Source: Gammaproteobacteria bacterium
GTDB lineage: Bacteria > Pseudomonadota > Gammaproteobacteria > Steroidobacterales > Woeseiaceae
Reading direction: 5' to 3'
Assembly: GCA_029863305.1 (NCBI GenBank)
Contig: JAOTVR010000024.1
Span: forward strand, 1-43,505
DNA length: 43,505 nucleotides
Shown in pieces: positions 1 through 11,344 of the stretch (within the stretch, counting starts at the first letter, position 1; every line of letters begins with the position of its first letter). A model generated the notes under the pieces. The model saw only the letters and a program-made list of their open reading frames with translations. It was not told the origin of the DNA and made no database searches. The translations under genes were made by a program, and so were the position numbers.

Positions 1-802
<802 letters not shown>

Positions 803-803
<1 letters not shown>

Positions 804-1231
804 TGGCCAGGGTCGATTTCTACATTCTCAGTCAGACAGGCCAGCATTCGCGTCAATCCTTTGCCTGCCGTCTGGCTGAAAAGGCCTATCGCCTGAACCA
901 TACCGTGCACATCCATGCAGCGAGCCGTAGTGACGCCGAGCGGCTCGACGAGCTGCTGTGGACTTTTCGCGATGGCAGCTTCGTCCCGCATCACTGCCTC
1001 ACCAAATCCGTGGCGAGTCAGGAATCGCCGGTCACGATAGGTTGTGACGACAAACAGTTCGCGCCACGCGATCTCCTGATCAATCTGTGCGACGACATTC
1101 CTCCGTTCATCGAGGCTTTCCCGCGCGTCGCAGAGCTCGTAAGCTCCGACAGTGACTGCAAGCAATTGAGTCGCAAGCGATTCGCCGCGTACCGTGATCA
1201 GGGACATTCGCTCGAGACCCACAACGTTTAG
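803..1231 (+). CDS. holC: DNA polymerase III chi subunit
   Basis: Chi subunit of the DNA polymerase III holoenzyme, which in the family links the clamp loader (through psi) to single-stranded DNA-binding protein. The product is 142 residues, near the usual size of about 145. It opens with the typical beta strand ARVDFYIL and contains [16 protein letters not shown] and the segment [15 protein letters not shown], all characteristic of HolC. I take ATG 803, which overlaps the pepA stop; an in-frame ATG at 785 lies inside pepA and adds residues not expected for the family. valS follows after 37 bases, giving the classical pepA-holC-valS operon. Confidence 0.92.
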
Positions 1232-1268
1232 TCCGTCACGTACACCTCAAAAACGACCTCAACAAGCT

Positions 1269-4025
1269 ATGCACAAGGCCTACAACCCACAAGACATCGA
1301 ACAGCGAGTGTATGCCCGCTGGGAAGAACGCGGCTACTTCGCGCCGCAAGGCGACGGTGTGCCCTATTGCATCATGATCCCACCACCCAATGTGACGGGC
1401 ACGCTGCACATGGGGCATGCGTTTCAAGACACGATCATGGATGCCCTGACGCGCTACAAGCGCATGATGGGGCAGCGCGCGCTTTGGCAGCCCGGCATGG
1501 ATCATGCGGGCATCGCAACGCAAATGGTCGTCGAGCGCCTGTTAGCCAGTGAAGGCACATCACGACGTGAATTGGGACGGGAAAAGTTCGTCGCGCGCGT
1601 CTGGGACTGGAAAAAGCATTCCGGCGGGCAGATCGAGCAGCAGTTGCGACGCATGGGCGCATCGGTAGATTGGAGCCGTGACCGGTTTACGATGGACGAA
1701 GGACTCTCGCAGGCAGTAACAGAGGTATTCGTCAAACTCCACGAAGAGAATCTCATATACCGTGGCAAGCGACTCGTCAACTGGGACCCGGTACTTCACA
1801 CGGCACTGTCTGACCTCGAAGTGCTGTCAGAGGACGAAAGCGGCAAGCTCTGGCATTTCCGCTATCCGCTCGCATCGGGTGACGGTTACCTGGTCGTCGC
1901 AACGACGCGTCCGGAGACCATGCTGGGCGACAGCGCGGTTGCGGTGCATCCGGACGACGATCGTTACAAGGCGTTGGTCGGACAGGAGATTATCCTGCCG
2001 ATTGTCGGCCGCCGCATACCGATCATTGCCGATCACTACGTTGAGGCGGAGTTCGGAACTGGCTGCGTCAAGATCACACCGGCGCACGATTTCAACGACT
2101 ATGATATTGGCAAGCGTCACGATTTGCCGATGTACAACATTCTGACGGACGACGCCGCGCTCAACGATGAGGTGCCGGCGGCTTACCGTGGAATGGATCG
2201 TTTTGCTGCGCGCGACGCGATTATTGACGAATTCGAGACGCTCGGACTTTTGGAAGCAATCGAGGACTACGTCGTCAAGATTCCACGCGGTGACCGCAGC
2301 GGCGCAGTCATCGAACCGTATTTGACGGATCAGTGGTACGTGAAGATCGAACCGCTCGCCAGACCGGCCATTGAGGCCGTCGAGACCGGCAGGATTCGTT
2401 TCGTTCCCGAAAACTGGTCGAAAACCTATTTCGACTGGATGTACAACATTCAGGACTGGTGCATCAGCCGCCAGCTGTGGTGGGGTCATCGGATTCCGGC
2501 GTGGTACGACGACGACGGTGCTATCTACGTCGGTTACTCGGAACAGGACGTGCGCGACAAGCATGCGCTGGGCAACGATATCGCATTACGTCAGGATGAA
2601 GACGTCCTCGATACCTGGTTCTCTTCCGCATTATGGCCATTCAGCACGCTCGGATGGCCAGAAGAAACGGACGCGCTCGACGAGTTCTATCCGGGTGACG
2701 TTCTCGTCACCGGCTTCGATATCATCTTCTTCTGGGTTGCCCGCATGATCATGATGGGACTCAAGTTCATGGGCGACGTGCCGTTTCATGAGGTCTACAT
2801 ACACGGGCTGATTCGCGACCAGGACGGTCAGAAGATGTCCAAATCCAAAGGCAACGTTCTCGATCCGCTCGACCTGATTGACGGTGTGGATCTCGAATCA
2901 CTGATCGCCAAACGAACGTCGGGCCTGATGCAGGACCACCTCAAGCCGAAAATCGAAAAGTCGACCCGCAAGCAGTTCCCGGACGGCATCGATGCCTATG
3001 GATGCGACGCGCTGCGATTTACATTCGCAGCGCTGGCGACGACCGGACGCGACATTCGCTTCGATCTGGGGAGAATTGAGGGCTACAAGAATTTTTGTAA
3101 CAAGATCTGGAATGCGGCTCGCTATGTGTTGATGAATACTGAAGACATGAGCGCAGGCGACATCGAACTGACATCGGCTGACCGATGGATCAGAGCCCGA
3201 TTCGACCAGGCTGTCACAAGTGTGCATGAGAATCTCGCGACGTATCGGCTGGACTTGGCTGCACAGGCAATATATGAATTTATCTGGCACGAATTCTGCG
3301 ACTGGTACCTTGAGTTATCCAAACCGGTACTGCAAAGCGAAACTTCGCCTGCCGAACTGAAGCGCGGCACGCAGCGCACACTCGTCGAAATGCTCGAATC
3401 GCTGCTGCGACTTATTCATCCGCTGATGCCTTTCATCTCCGAGGAAATCTGGCAGCAAGTTGCGCCACGCGCCGGCATCGAGGACAAAACAATAATGTTA
3501 CGTCCATACCCTGAGGCTGATGGTGCGTCTGACGACGACGCCGCTGTAGCCGACATTGAATGGGTCAGGCAGTTCATTCTGGGTATTCGTCAGATTCGCG
3601 GCGAAATGGACATTCCCCCGGGCAAGAGGCTGCCGGTCATCCTGCAACACGCCGGGGATTCCGATCGCCAGCGCGCAGATGCCTATGCGGCCCTGTTGCA
3701 GGGGGTCGGGCGCGTCGAGTCGATCAGCCTGCTCGGTGACAGCGAGGAACCGCCTGCCGCGGCAACGGCATTGCTCGGTGACCTGCGTTTGCTCGTCCCG
3801 ATGAAAGGTGTCATCGACGTAGACGCCGAACGTGCCCGACTCGAAAAACAGCTGAGCAAGGTGAATACCGATCTGGTGCGAACGCACGGCAAGCTCAGTA
3901 ACGAAAATTTTGTGAACAATGCACCTGCAGATGTAGTCGCACAGGAAAGACAACGGGCTGCGGAATTCGACAAAACGATCGCGCAATTGCGGGAGCAGCT
4001 CGGGAATCTGGAGAAGCTCACCTAG
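1269..4025 (+). CDS. valS: Valyl-tRNA synthetase
   Basis: Class I aminoacyl-tRNA synthetase charging tRNA-Val, 918 residues, within the normal bacterial range. The HIGH motif appears as HMGH at residues 47-50, after PPPNVTGTL, and the KMSKS motif is intact at 522-526. Between them lies the CP1 editing domain with [10 protein letters not shown], the region that hydrolyses mischarged Thr-tRNA. The C-terminal 70 or so residues are rich in charged heptads ([14 protein letters not shown]) and form the ValS coiled-coil arm. I chose ATG 1269 because the protein then starts [11 protein letters not shown] like its relatives; the open frame runs upstream to 1194 without family similarity. No T-box or leader structure is evident upstream. 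Confidence 0.97.
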   Translation: MHKAYNPQDIEQRVYARWEERGYFAPQGDGVPYCIMIPPPNVTGTLHMGHAFQDTIMDALTRYKRMMGQRALWQPGMDHAGIATQMVVERLLASEGTSRRELGREKFVARVWDWKKHSGGQIEQQLRRMGASVDWSRDRFTMDEGLSQAVTEVFVKLHEENLIYRGKRLVNWDPVLHTALSDLEVLSEDESGKLWHFRYPLASGDGYLVVATTRPETMLGDSAVAVHPDDDRYKALVGQEIILPIVGRRIPIIADHYVEAEFGTGCVKITPAHDFNDYDIGKRHDLPMYNILTDDAALNDEVPAAYRGMDRFAARDAIIDEFETLGLLEAIEDYVVKIPRGDRSGAVIEPYLTDQWYVKIEPLARPAIEAVETGRIRFVPENWSKTYFDWMYNIQDWCISRQLWWGHRIPAWYDDDGAIYVGYSEQDVRDKHALGNDIALRQDEDVLDTWFSSALWPFSTLGWPEETDALDEFYPGDVLVTGFDIIFFWVARMIMMGLKFMGDVPFHEVYIHGLIRDQDGQKMSKSKGNVLDPLDLIDGVDLESLIAKRTSGLMQDHLKPKIEKSTRKQFPDGIDAYGCDALRFTFAALATTGRDIRFDLGRIEGYKNFCNKIWNAARYVLMNTEDMSAGDIELTSADRWIRARFDQAVTSVHENLATYRLDLAAQAIYEFIWHEFCDWYLELSKPVLQSETSPAELKRGTQRTLVEMLESLLRLIHPLMPFISEEIWQQVAPRAGIEDKTIMLRPYPEADGASDDDAAVADIEWVRQFILGIRQIRGEMDIPPGKRLPVILQHAGDSDRQRADAYAALLQGVGRVESISLLGDSEEPPAAATALLGDLRLLVPMKGVIDVDAERARLEKQLSKVNTDLVRTHGKLSNENFVNNAPADVVAQERQRAAEFDKTIAQLREQLGNLEKLT

Positions 4026-4175
4026 CCGCCCGGAATTCTGAGCACTGCATCACAATCTGGTCCGATTTGGGTGCAATAGCCCCGGGCATCCGGGACGATA
4101 CCGGATACAATTGTCACGATGGCGTCAGAGCCTTATCGCGAAAGCCCTGACGCAGACCTATCCAGGGAGCCATGC

Positions 4176-5141
4176 ATGCAGCGCCAAAGCACACTCGAGA
4201 CACTGCCAGTCGGCAAAGACGGGGCACGAGAGGCCCTGGACCGGGTGCGCACAACGCTGGACACGATCATTCTTGGCAAAAATGCCCGGATTGCCCTGGC
4301 ACTCGCGTGCATGCTCGCTCGCGGGCACTTGCTCATTGAGGACCTGCCGGGACTCGGGAAGACAATGCTGGCACAGGCACTGGCGCGTGTCATGGGCCTG
4401 AGTTTTCGGCGCATTCAGTTTACCAGCGACCTGTTGCCCGCCGATATTGTCGGTGTGTCGGTGTTTCGCCAGGAAAAGGGTGAATTCGAATTTCAGCCCG
4501 GACCGGTCTTCGCACAGCTGATTCTGGCCGATGAGGTCAATCGCGCCACGCCCAAAGCGCAGAGCGCCTTACTGGAGGCAATGGAGGAATATCAGGTTTC
4601 CGTCGACGGAAATACGCGATTATTACCGGAACCATTCTTCGTCGTTGCAACGCAAAATCCGGCCGATCAGATTGGCACATTTCCGCTGCCGGAATCGCAG
4701 CTTGATCGATTCCTCATGCGCCTGGAACTCGGCTACCCGAACGAAGAAAATGAACGCGAATTGCTTACCGGTGAGGACCGCCGAGTAATGCTCGACGATG
4801 TCGATGCGGTCGCATCCCCTGAATTACTGCTGTCACTGCAAAAGACCGCAGCGAGCATTCATATGAGTGAACCATTGATCGACTATGTTCAGGCTCTTGT
4901 TCGACAGACGCGCGAGTCACCCGACATTGACATTGGCTTGTCACCGCGCGGCGCACTGGCGCTTGTAGCTGCCGCGAAAGCCCACGCATTCGTCGAACAC
5001 CATGCGGGCGTTTACCCTGACGATATTCAGGCTGTGTTTGCGTCCATCGCCGGACACCGACTCAAACCAGCGAGTAATACTACTTATCGTAGCGCCGCCG
5101 AACTCTGCCAGCATGTCCTCGATTCCGTGGCCATTCCCTAA
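4176..5141 (+). CDS. MoxR-family AAA+ ATPase
   Basis: MoxR-type AAA+ ATPase of 321 residues, thought from family studies to act as a chaperone in assembling partner complexes, often with VWA or DUF58 proteins. Walker A is visible in EDLPGLGKT, Walker B in LILADEVNRA, followed by the sensor-1 segment VVATQNPADQIGTFPLPESQLDRF, which is diagnostic for MoxR. The start ATG 4176 is preceded by AGGGAG six bases upstream, a strong ribosome binding site; the in-frame ATG at 4119 has none. It heads a three-gene set with the DUF58 and transglutaminase genes, which overlap it and each other. The substrate of the module is unknown. Confidence 0.9.
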   Translation: MQRQSTLETLPVGKDGAREALDRVRTTLDTIILGKNARIALALACMLARGHLLIEDLPGLGKTMLAQALARVMGLSFRRIQFTSDLLPADIVGVSVFRQEKGEFEFQPGPVFAQLILADEVNRATPKAQSALLEAMEEYQVSVDGNTRLLPEPFFVVATQNPADQIGTFPLPESQLDRFLMRLELGYPNEENERELLTGEDRRVMLDDVDAVASPELLLSLQKTAASIHMSEPLIDYVQALVRQTRESPDIDIGLSPRGALALVAAAKAHAFVEHHAGVYPDDIQAVFASIAGHRLKPASNTTYRSAAELCQHVLDSVAIP

Positions 5142-6126
5142 ACCCGGGATCGCGTCATCCCTGAAAGCTGCGGCCGGCAGGCGGGTTCGCCGCTGGGCAA
5201 GAGACCGGCAGGGGATCGATCCGACTGTCACTCGCCTGCGGCCAGGCCGCGTTTATATTCTGCCCACCGGCGTCGGTATCGTCTTCGCGCTAATGACCTT
5301 CGCAATGCTGTTGGGTTCGATGAATTACAACAATAACCTGTCATTTGTGCTGACGTTCATCCTCGCCGGTATCGGTTTCGTCTCCATGCACCAGTGTCAA
5401 CGCAACCTGGTTGGTCTCGAACTGAGCTTTGCGGGCGTTGAGCCCGTATTCGCGGGGCAGTCTGCTCAATTCAGGATCGCGATAACCAATCATTCGAAGA
5501 GTGCGCGTCACGGCATCCGCCTGCAGAGCAGCGCGTCCGAGAGTGAGATGCATGACCTGTTGCCAGGCGAAAGCAAGGTGTTTCTGTTGGCCGTTACCAC
5601 CGACAAACGCGGCTGGGTACCTCTCGATCGCTTCGGCATTCGCACCCTGTTTCCGTTCGAGCTGTTCCGCTCGTGGGCATGGTTGCATATGAATCTCAGC
5701 GGTCTCGTTTACCCGCATCCCGCGGACCATGCTCCGCCGCCGCCGCCAACACAAACTGCAACCGGTCATCGACAACACGATGCGCGTGGCGAAGAAGACT
5801 TCGCTGGCCTGCGCAAGTATCACGAGGGTGATTCACCCCGGCATGTTGCATGGAAAGCCTATGCGCGCAGCGGTCAATTGCTTTCCAAACAGTTCGCCGG
5901 CGCCGACACCAGCAGTCAGTGGTTCGATTTTGACGCAGTACCGTCCGACGATACCGAAGTCCGCCTGTCGATTCTGACAAGCTGGATCGTCAGCGCCGAC
6001 CGGACTCGTGAAGACTTCGGCTTGCGCCTGCCAGGTGTCGAATTCGCGCCGGCACATGGCGAGGCACACCGCATGCGCTGCCTCGAAGCCCTTGCTTTGT
6101 TTGGCCTGGGTAAGGCCGATGCCTAA
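5113..6126 (+). CDS. DUF58 domain-containing membrane protein
   Basis: DUF58 protein of 337 residues that typically partners with MoxR ATPases. Two adjacent hydrophobic segments near residues 45-90 (GVGIVFALMTFAMLLG and FVLTFILAGIGF) would anchor it in the inner membrane. The core DUF58 motif is seen in EEDFAGLRKYHEGDSPRHVAWKAYAR, with the conserved R.Y..GD..R.I.W pattern. The start at 5113 gives a 29-base overlap with moxR; the frame is open back to 5002 but that would add a long antisense-like extension. The stop overlaps the next gene by 8 bases. Molecular function is unknown; the conserved context suggests a role in assembling an envelope complex. Confidence 0.87.
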   Translation: MSSIPWPFPKPGIASSLKAAAGRRVRRWARDRQGIDPTVTRLRPGRVYILPTGVGIVFALMTFAMLLGSMNYNNNLSFVLTFILAGIGFVSMHQCQRNLVGLELSFAGVEPVFAGQSAQFRIAITNHSKSARHGIRLQSSASESEMHDLLPGESKVFLLAVTTDKRGWVPLDRFGIRTLFPFELFRSWAWLHMNLSGLVYPHPADHAPPPPPTQTATGHRQHDARGEEDFAGLRKYHEGDSPRHVAWKAYARSGQLLSKQFAGADTSSQWFDFDAVPSDDTEVRLSILTSWIVSADRTREDFGLRLPGVEFAPAHGEAHRMRCLEALALFGLGKADA

Positions 6127-8080
6127 AGCGCGCGGAACTGACGGCTCGTTGCTCACAAGCCTGCCCTGGACGCTTGCGGCATTGGTCTTCTCGCTCGTGC
6201 CGCACGTGCAATTTCTGCCGCTTTGGATAACAGCCGCTTTTGTAATATGCGGGGCCTGGCGCTATCTGATCGAACGGCGCCGCCGTGCGCTGCCCTCCCC
6301 GTATCTGCGAGTCTTGCTCGCACTGGGTTGTTTCCTGGGCGTATTTGCCACCTACGCGACGATCAGCGGCGTCGGCCCGGGATCCGCGTTGCTCGCGATA
6401 ATGGCTGCTCTGAAATTACTGGAGACCCGGAAGAGGCGTGACCAGTTTGTCTTGTTATTCATTGCCATTTTTCTCGTCATGTCGACCCTGCTGCGGGAAC
6501 AATACCTGTGGTCACTGCCATATCTCGTTGTTGCGGTTCTGCTGATCATGACGGCATGGCTGCGGGTTTCTGCCGCGGCCGGAGAAACCGCAGGGCACAG
6601 CTTCAGGACGGGCGGCCGCTTGATCCTGTATGCGGCGCCACTGGCAATCGCGATGTGGATCTTCTTCCCCCGTTTGGCCAATCCGTTTTGGGCCGTTCCT
6701 ATGGATACCGGCACTGCAAAGTCGGGAATCAGCGATTCGATGAGCCCTGGCGACATCAGTTCATTGTCGATGTCGAATGCCGTCGCTTTCCGGGTCAATT
6801 TCGCGGGCAGGATTCCGGAACCGAGAGACCGTTACTGGCGCGGCCTGGTGCTCACCCTCTTCAACGGCAGGACCTGGTCAGGCAATGATCCGTTCGAAGG
6901 GCCACGCGTACACGAACAGGTATTTGGCAACGGCGAATCCGTCAGCTATCAGATCACGCTGGAACCGACGCGCCAACAGTGGGTATTCGCTCTCGACATG
7001 CCCTGGTCGTGGACACTGCCACGCACTTTCATGGGTCCACAACAGCAGCTCGCGCGGTCACGGCCGATCGATCGACGCGTTTCATACGAGGTCACGTCGT
7101 ACCTCGATTATCGTACGGATGTGGCACTAACCGACTATGCGCGTTCCTGGTACGAACGAATCCCGCCAGAGAGCAATAAAAGAACGCAGGCTCTGGCGAA
7201 ACAGATGCGTGCGGCCGCATCCTCGGATGCAGCGTATATCGAAGCTGTGTTGCGCATGTTTCACGAGCAGGAATACTTTTACACACTCCAACCGCCGCCG
7301 TTGGGCAGCAGCCCGGTTGATCGATTCATGTTCGATACCCGACGCGGCTTCTGCGAGCACTACGCGTCGGCGTTTGCGGTTATGATGCGTGCCGCCGGCA
7401 TTCCCGCCCGTATAGTGCTCGGTTATCAAGGCGGTGAGATGAACCCCATGGGCGGCCACATGATCGTACGTCAGTCAGATGCGCACGCCTGGAACGAAGT
7501 CTGGCTCGACAGTGTGGGCTGGTATCGCGTGGATCCTACCTCAGCTGTCGCGCCGGGTCGTATCGAGAGCGGTGTCAGCGAATCGATGTTCGACGGAGTG
7601 GCTTCCACCTGGGGATTCTCCGCAACATCGGCGCTCCTGCATCGCTTGTCGCTGACCTGGGACGCGATGAACGCCAAGTGGAACGAGTGGGTTCTGGGCT
7701 ACGGACCGGAAAACCAGAGCCGTTTCATGAAGTGGCTCGGCATGGACAATCCCGACTGGCGAAATATGCTGCTGACACTGACTGCCATCATTGTCGGTTT
7801 GATTCTGCTGATCAGTGTGATTCTGACCTTACGCTACAGGCCGCCGGCCAAAGATCGCGCCGCCATTCTCTACGCGCGCTTTGTGAAAAGGACCGGCATG
7901 GAGCCGCTGACCGGCGAAACACCGGCCATCTTTGCAGCGCGTGCGGAAGCAGAATCGCAATTACCCGCAGAGATGATTCGTGCCGTAACCTCTACGTATC
8001 TCGATGCGCGTTACGGTCCGTGTGATCTCGCATCACTGCATCGGCTGGAATTAGCCGTAGCAGCAATGCACCGCCAATGA
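6119..8080 (+). CDS. TgpA-like membrane transglutaminase (DUF3488/DUF4129)
   Basis: Membrane protein of 653 residues with about five N-terminal hydrophobic helices (residues 15-200, DUF3488), a periplasmic transglutaminase-like core, one helix near 550 (MLLTLTAIIVGLILLISVIL) and a short cytoplasmic tail of DUF4129 type. The papain-like triad is intact: Cys412 in GFCEHY, His456 in SDAHAWNEVW and Asp472 in RVDPTSA. Pseudomonas aeruginosa TgpA has the same architecture and is essential there; its natural substrate is unknown. The start at 6119 overlaps the DUF58 stop by 8 bases. The 3' end overlaps the convergent permease gene by 89 bases. Confidence 0.9.
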   Translation: MPKARGTDGSLLTSLPWTLAALVFSLVPHVQFLPLWITAAFVICGAWRYLIERRRRALPSPYLRVLLALGCFLGVFATYATISGVGPGSALLAIMAALKLLETRKRRDQFVLLFIAIFLVMSTLLREQYLWSLPYLVVAVLLIMTAWLRVSAAAGETAGHSFRTGGRLILYAAPLAIAMWIFFPRLANPFWAVPMDTGTAKSGISDSMSPGDISSLSMSNAVAFRVNFAGRIPEPRDRYWRGLVLTLFNGRTWSGNDPFEGPRVHEQVFGNGESVSYQITLEPTRQQWVFALDMPWSWTLPRTFMGPQQQLARSRPIDRRVSYEVTSYLDYRTDVALTDYARSWYERIPPESNKRTQALAKQMRAAASSDAAYIEAVLRMFHEQEYFYTLQPPPLGSSPVDRFMFDTRRGFCEHYASAFAVMMRAAGIPARIVLGYQGGEMNPMGGHMIVRQSDAHAWNEVWLDSVGWYRVDPTSAVAPGRIESGVSESMFDGVASTWGFSATSALLHRLSLTWDAMNAKWNEWVLGYGPENQSRFMKWLGMDNPDWRNMLLTLTAIIVGLILLISVILTLRYRPPAKDRAAILYARFVKRTGMEPLTGETPAIFAARAEAESQLPAEMIRAVTSTYLDARYGPCDLASLHRLELAVAAMHRQ

Positions 8081-9284
8081 ATAACGGCAACAAAGCGAGC
8101 AGTACGAATTTCGGTTCTTCAGAGACGGTCGCCGCAAGTCCCACCAGGACGGGCCCGATTACGTGTGACACCTTGGTCACCATATTGTAAAAACCGAAGA
8201 ATTCGCCGGGTTGATCCGGCGGAATCAATGACGCATACAGGGAGCGGCTCAATCCCTGCACCCCGCCCTGCACGCAGCCGATGATGATCGCCATGACGTA
8301 GAACTCGTGCACATCGGTCATGAAAGCCGCCCAACCCGAGACCACCACGTATACCGTCAATGCCACGTAGATCCCGATTTTCGGGCCGAATCGATGGCCA
8401 AATACGCCGTACAGCAGCGTCGCGGGAAAACCGACGAAATTCGTAATCATCAGCGCCCTGACAAGGTCCTGCTGCGAAAATCCGAGGCGCTGACCGTAGT
8501 TGGCAGCCATGAAAATGACGGTGAAGACAGCGCCGATGTACAAGCAATACGCGGTCAAGAAGACAACGACCTTTCGGTAGCGGCGAATCTCCCTGATCGT
8601 CGACTGCAGTTCCCTGTAGGCCGCCCGAATCACCCCCTTGGCGACAACGATGCCGCTCTTGTGTTCGGGCACGAACGCAATCAGAGGTAAAAGAAAGACA
8701 GCCCACCAAACGCCGACGGATATGAACGCCAGCTTCATGGCATCGGTCGCTGTGGCCAGACCAAAGGTTGCGGGGGATGTGAGCATCCAGACATGCAATG
8801 CGAGCAGTGTCGCACCGCCGAGATAACCCAATGAGAATCCAAGCGACGACACGAAGCTGTAATAGCGTGTTTCGGTTACGTCGATGATCAGCGAGTCGTA
8901 GAACACCGTCGAACTGTAAAAACCGAAAGAGGCGACAAGATACAGGCCAAGGGCCCATGGCCAGTTGCCCTCCCCGACAAGGCCCAGGGTCGCTGTCATG
9001 CTGGCACCGATTAGCGCCAGAACGAGCAGGAATCGCTTGCGATACCCGCCGGCATCCGCAATTGTCCCGAAAATTGGTGCAAGAATACTCACAACTGCGC
9101 TCGATGCGGCCGTGATAAAGGCCAGTCGAGCCGTCACCTGCGCGCCGGAATCGCCGACGCTCCAGTAACTGCCAAGAAACAGTGGGAACAAAACGGCGAG
9201 CACACTGAGCGCAAAAGCGGAATTGGCCCAGTCGTAAAGAGCCCAGGCGATTACCTTCTTATTGAGGATCTTTGCCTTGCTCAA
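7992..9284 (-). CDS. MFS permease, UMF1 (Atg22-like) family
   Basis: Twelve-helix major facilitator of the UMF1 group, related to the vacuolar amino acid effluxer Atg22. The N-terminal signature [12 protein letters not shown] is characteristic, and another typical segment is [17 protein letters not shown], the cytoplasmic loop before the C-terminal helices. The substrate of bacterial members is not established. No ATG is available: TTG 9284 overlaps the prfC stop as TTGA and places the signature about 10 residues in, while another TTG at 9320 would overlap prfC by 40 bases. I favour 9284 (430 residues). It is probably translationally coupled to prfC. The 3' end overlaps the TgpA-like gene on the other strand. 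Confidence 0.85.
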   Translation of the reverse strand: MSKAKILNKKVIAWALYDWANSAFALSVLAVLFPLFLGSYWSVGDSGAQVTARLAFITAASSAVVSILAPIFGTIADAGGYRKRFLLVLALIGASMTATLGLVGEGNWPWALGLYLVASFGFYSSTVFYDSLIIDVTETRYYSFVSSLGFSLGYLGGATLLALHVWMLTSPATFGLATATDAMKLAFISVGVWWAVFLLPLIAFVPEHKSGIVVAKGVIRAAYRELQSTIREIRRYRKVVVFLTAYCLYIGAVFTVIFMAANYGQRLGFSQQDLVRALMITNFVGFPATLLYGVFGHRFGPKIGIYVALTVYVVVSGWAAFMTDVHEFYVMAIIIGCVQGGVQGLSRSLYASLIPPDQPGEFFGFYNMVTKVSHVIGPVLVGLAATVSEEPKFVLLALLPLFIGGALLLRLIPADAVMRDHTDRNAHRDT

Positions 9285-10861
9285 TGTTCGCGCGTCTTGC
9301 GGAATGTGATGTCTGGCCAACGCTCTTCGGTCAGAGTGAGATTCACGCGGGTCGGCGCAACATAGACCAGGCTGTCGCCATGATCCAGGGCAAGATTGTC
9401 GTGCGCCTTACGCTGGAATTCAGCCAGCATCTTGTCGTCAGCACATTCGACCCAGCGGGCCGTAGCGACATTGATCGTTTCGAACTGGCATTCGACTTTG
9501 TACTCGTCACGCAGGCGGTGCGCAACGACATCAAACTGCAGCGGCCCGACTGCACCCAGGATCAGATCGTTGTTGCGCATTGGCTTGAACAACTGCGTGG
9601 CACCCTCCTCGCACAGCTGCGCCAGGCCCTTTTGCAGAGCTTTCAGGCGTAATGGATCCTTGAGAACGGCACGGCGAAAAATCTCGGGCGCGAAATTCGG
9701 GATGCCGGTAAATCGAATGATCTCGCCTTCGGTGAAACTGTCACCGATGTTGATCGTGCCATGATTATGCAGACCAATGATGTCGCCGGCATAAGCGGTA
9801 TCAGCGTGTTGCCGGTCCGCAGCCATAAACGTAATGGCGTCCGGTATCTTGATCTCCTTGCCGGAGCGCACATGTAAAACGCGCAGCCCTTTGCGGTACT
9901 CGCCCGAGCAGATACGCATGAATGCGATGCGGTCGCGATGACCTGGATCCATATTTGCCTGAATCTTGAAGACGAAACCGCTGAGCTGCGGCTCGTCGGG
10001 TTGGACAATCCGCTGCTCGCTTTCGCGCGGCAACGGCGCAGGCGCATGTTGCACGAATTCATCGAGCAGCTCCCTGACACCGAAATTCGACAGCGCCGAG
10101 CCGAAGAATACCGGCGATTGTCTGGCCGCCAGGTATTCGTCAATACTCAGCTCCGGGGTGGCGCCCTTGACCAGTTCGATTTCCTCGCGAAAGCTTTCTG
10201 CATCATCGCCCAGGACCTGTGTTGCTGCGGCGGAATCCAGGCCCTCGATCACACGCTGCTCAGACACCCTTTCACGACCGACCCTGGAATACAGATAAAT
10301 GCGGTCCTGCAGCAGGTGATAGACGCCCTTGAGCCGGCTACCCATGCCGATCGGCCAGGTGATTGGCGAACATTGGATTTTCAATACCGATTCGATCTCG
10401 TCGAGCAGATCGATCGGCTCCCGTCCCTCGCGATCAAGCTTGTTGATGAAAGTCATGATCGGCGTATCGCGCAGCCGACAGACTTCCATGAGTTTGATCG
10501 TGCGTTGCTCCACACCTTTGGCGCAGTCGATGACCATCAGCGCCGAGTCGACGGCGGTCAGTGTCCGGTAGGTGTCTTCGGAAAAATCTTCGTGGCCCGG
10601 CGTATCGAGCAGATTGACGACATGGCCCTTGTACGGAAATTGCATGACCGAAGACGTGATCGAAATGCCACGCTGTTGTTCCAGCGCCATCCAATCCGAC
10701 GTTGCATGACGACTGGCCTTGCGCCCTTTTACCGTGCCCGCCAGTTGAATTGCTCCGCCATACAGCAACAGCTTCTCGGTCAGCGTTGTTTTACCCGCAT
10801 CGGGATGCGAAATAATCGCAAAGCTGCGCCGTTTACGGACCTGGTCTCGAATAACCGACAT
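9281..10861 (-). CDS. prfC: Peptide chain release factor 3
   Basis: Translational GTPase RF3, 526 residues, which recycles RF1 and RF2 from the ribosome after peptide release. The P-loop is SHPDAGKTT at residues 18-26; the switch II motif [14 protein letters not shown], with the RF3-specific extension after DTPGHEDF, separates it from EF-G; the base-recognition motif is NKLDREGR. The segment [23 protein letters not shown] is the switch I region. The C-terminal domains contain [13 protein letters not shown], also typical of RF3. The ATG at 10861 lies 6 bases after the rimI stop, so rimI, prfC and the downstream permease form one minus-strand transcription unit. Confidence 0.97.
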   Translation of the reverse strand: MSVIRDQVRKRRSFAIISHPDAGKTTLTEKLLLYGGAIQLAGTVKGRKASRHATSDWMALEQQRGISITSSVMQFPYKGHVVNLLDTPGHEDFSEDTYRTLTAVDSALMVIDCAKGVEQRTIKLMEVCRLRDTPIMTFINKLDREGREPIDLLDEIESVLKIQCSPITWPIGMGSRLKGVYHLLQDRIYLYSRVGRERVSEQRVIEGLDSAAATQVLGDDAESFREEIELVKGATPELSIDEYLAARQSPVFFGSALSNFGVRELLDEFVQHAPAPLPRESEQRIVQPDEPQLSGFVFKIQANMDPGHRDRIAFMRICSGEYRKGLRVLHVRSGKEIKIPDAITFMAADRQHADTAYAGDIIGLHNHGTINIGDSFTEGEIIRFTGIPNFAPEIFRRAVLKDPLRLKALQKGLAQLCEEGATQLFKPMRNNDLILGAVGPLQFDVVAHRLRDEYKVECQFETINVATARWVECADDKMLAEFQRKAHDNLALDHGDSLVYVAPTRVNLTLTEERWPDITFRKTREH

Positions 10862-10867
10862 ATTTCT

Positions 10868-11344
10868 TCAGCAGTCGGTCGTCAGTTTTTTTGCGAGTAC
10901 GGCCGCGTCCTCACGCCCGTCGCGCGCCTGATAATAGGCGGGACGATTCGCGACCTGATGAAAGCCCTTCTTTTTGTAAAGCGCCAGCGCATGAATGTTT
11001 GTCGGCCGTACCTCCAGGAATACCTCGCGTACCGCCGCAGTTCGCGCACGAAAGAGGATTTCGTCGAGCAGCTTCTCACCGTACCCGTGGGAACGATAGG
11101 ACGGCTCAATACAGAGATTCAGAATATGCGCCTCACCCGCCGCTACCGACAGGATGCTGTAACCCGCGACCTCACCGTCGCGCTCCAGCACGACGCATTG
11201 GTAGCCAGCGAGCAGGCAATCGCGGAATACACCATGGCTCCACGGAAAATCGTAGCTGCGCCGTTCAATATCCGAGACATGCTGCAGATCGTCGTGGGTC
11301 ATGGATCGAATAACGACATGAGTCTCTGGAACTGGCCGGATCAT
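10868..11344 (-). CDS. rimI: Ribosomal protein S18 alanine N-acetyltransferase
   Basis: GNAT-fold acetyltransferase of 158 residues that in E. coli acetylates the N-terminal alanine of ribosomal protein S18. The acetyl-CoA binding motif is ILNLCIEPSYRSHGYGEKLL, with the R/Q-x-x-G-x-G/A pattern in RSHGYG, and the C-terminal segment NIHALALYKKKGFHQVANRPAYY is strongly RimI-like, including the AlaLeuTyr helix and the Tyr near the end. The ATG at 11344 overlaps the stop of the uracil-DNA glycosylase gene as ATGA, so I prefer it to the upstream frame extension to 11380. Close GNAT paralogues could be confused with it, but the YDFPWSHGVFRDCL segment supports RimI. Confidence 0.9.
   Translation of the reverse strand: MIRPVPETHVVIRSMTHDDLQHVSDIERRSYDFPWSHGVFRDCLLAGYQCVVLERDGEVAGYSILSVAAGEAHILNLCIEPSYRSHGYGEKLLDEILFRARTAAVREVFLEVRPTNIHALALYKKKGFHQVANRPAYYQARDGREDAAVLAKKLTTDC

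Noticed and set aside
1232-1268. T-box or other leader regulation of tRNA synthetase genes valS, proS and metG
   Set aside because: Leaders are short (37, about 25 and about 30 bases) and hold no T-box sequence or structure.
4088-4106. Inverted repeat ATCCGG-N7-CCGGAT between valS and moxR
   Set aside because: A 6-base stem of GC-rich sequence without a T-tract in a GC-rich genome; too weak to call a terminator or operator.
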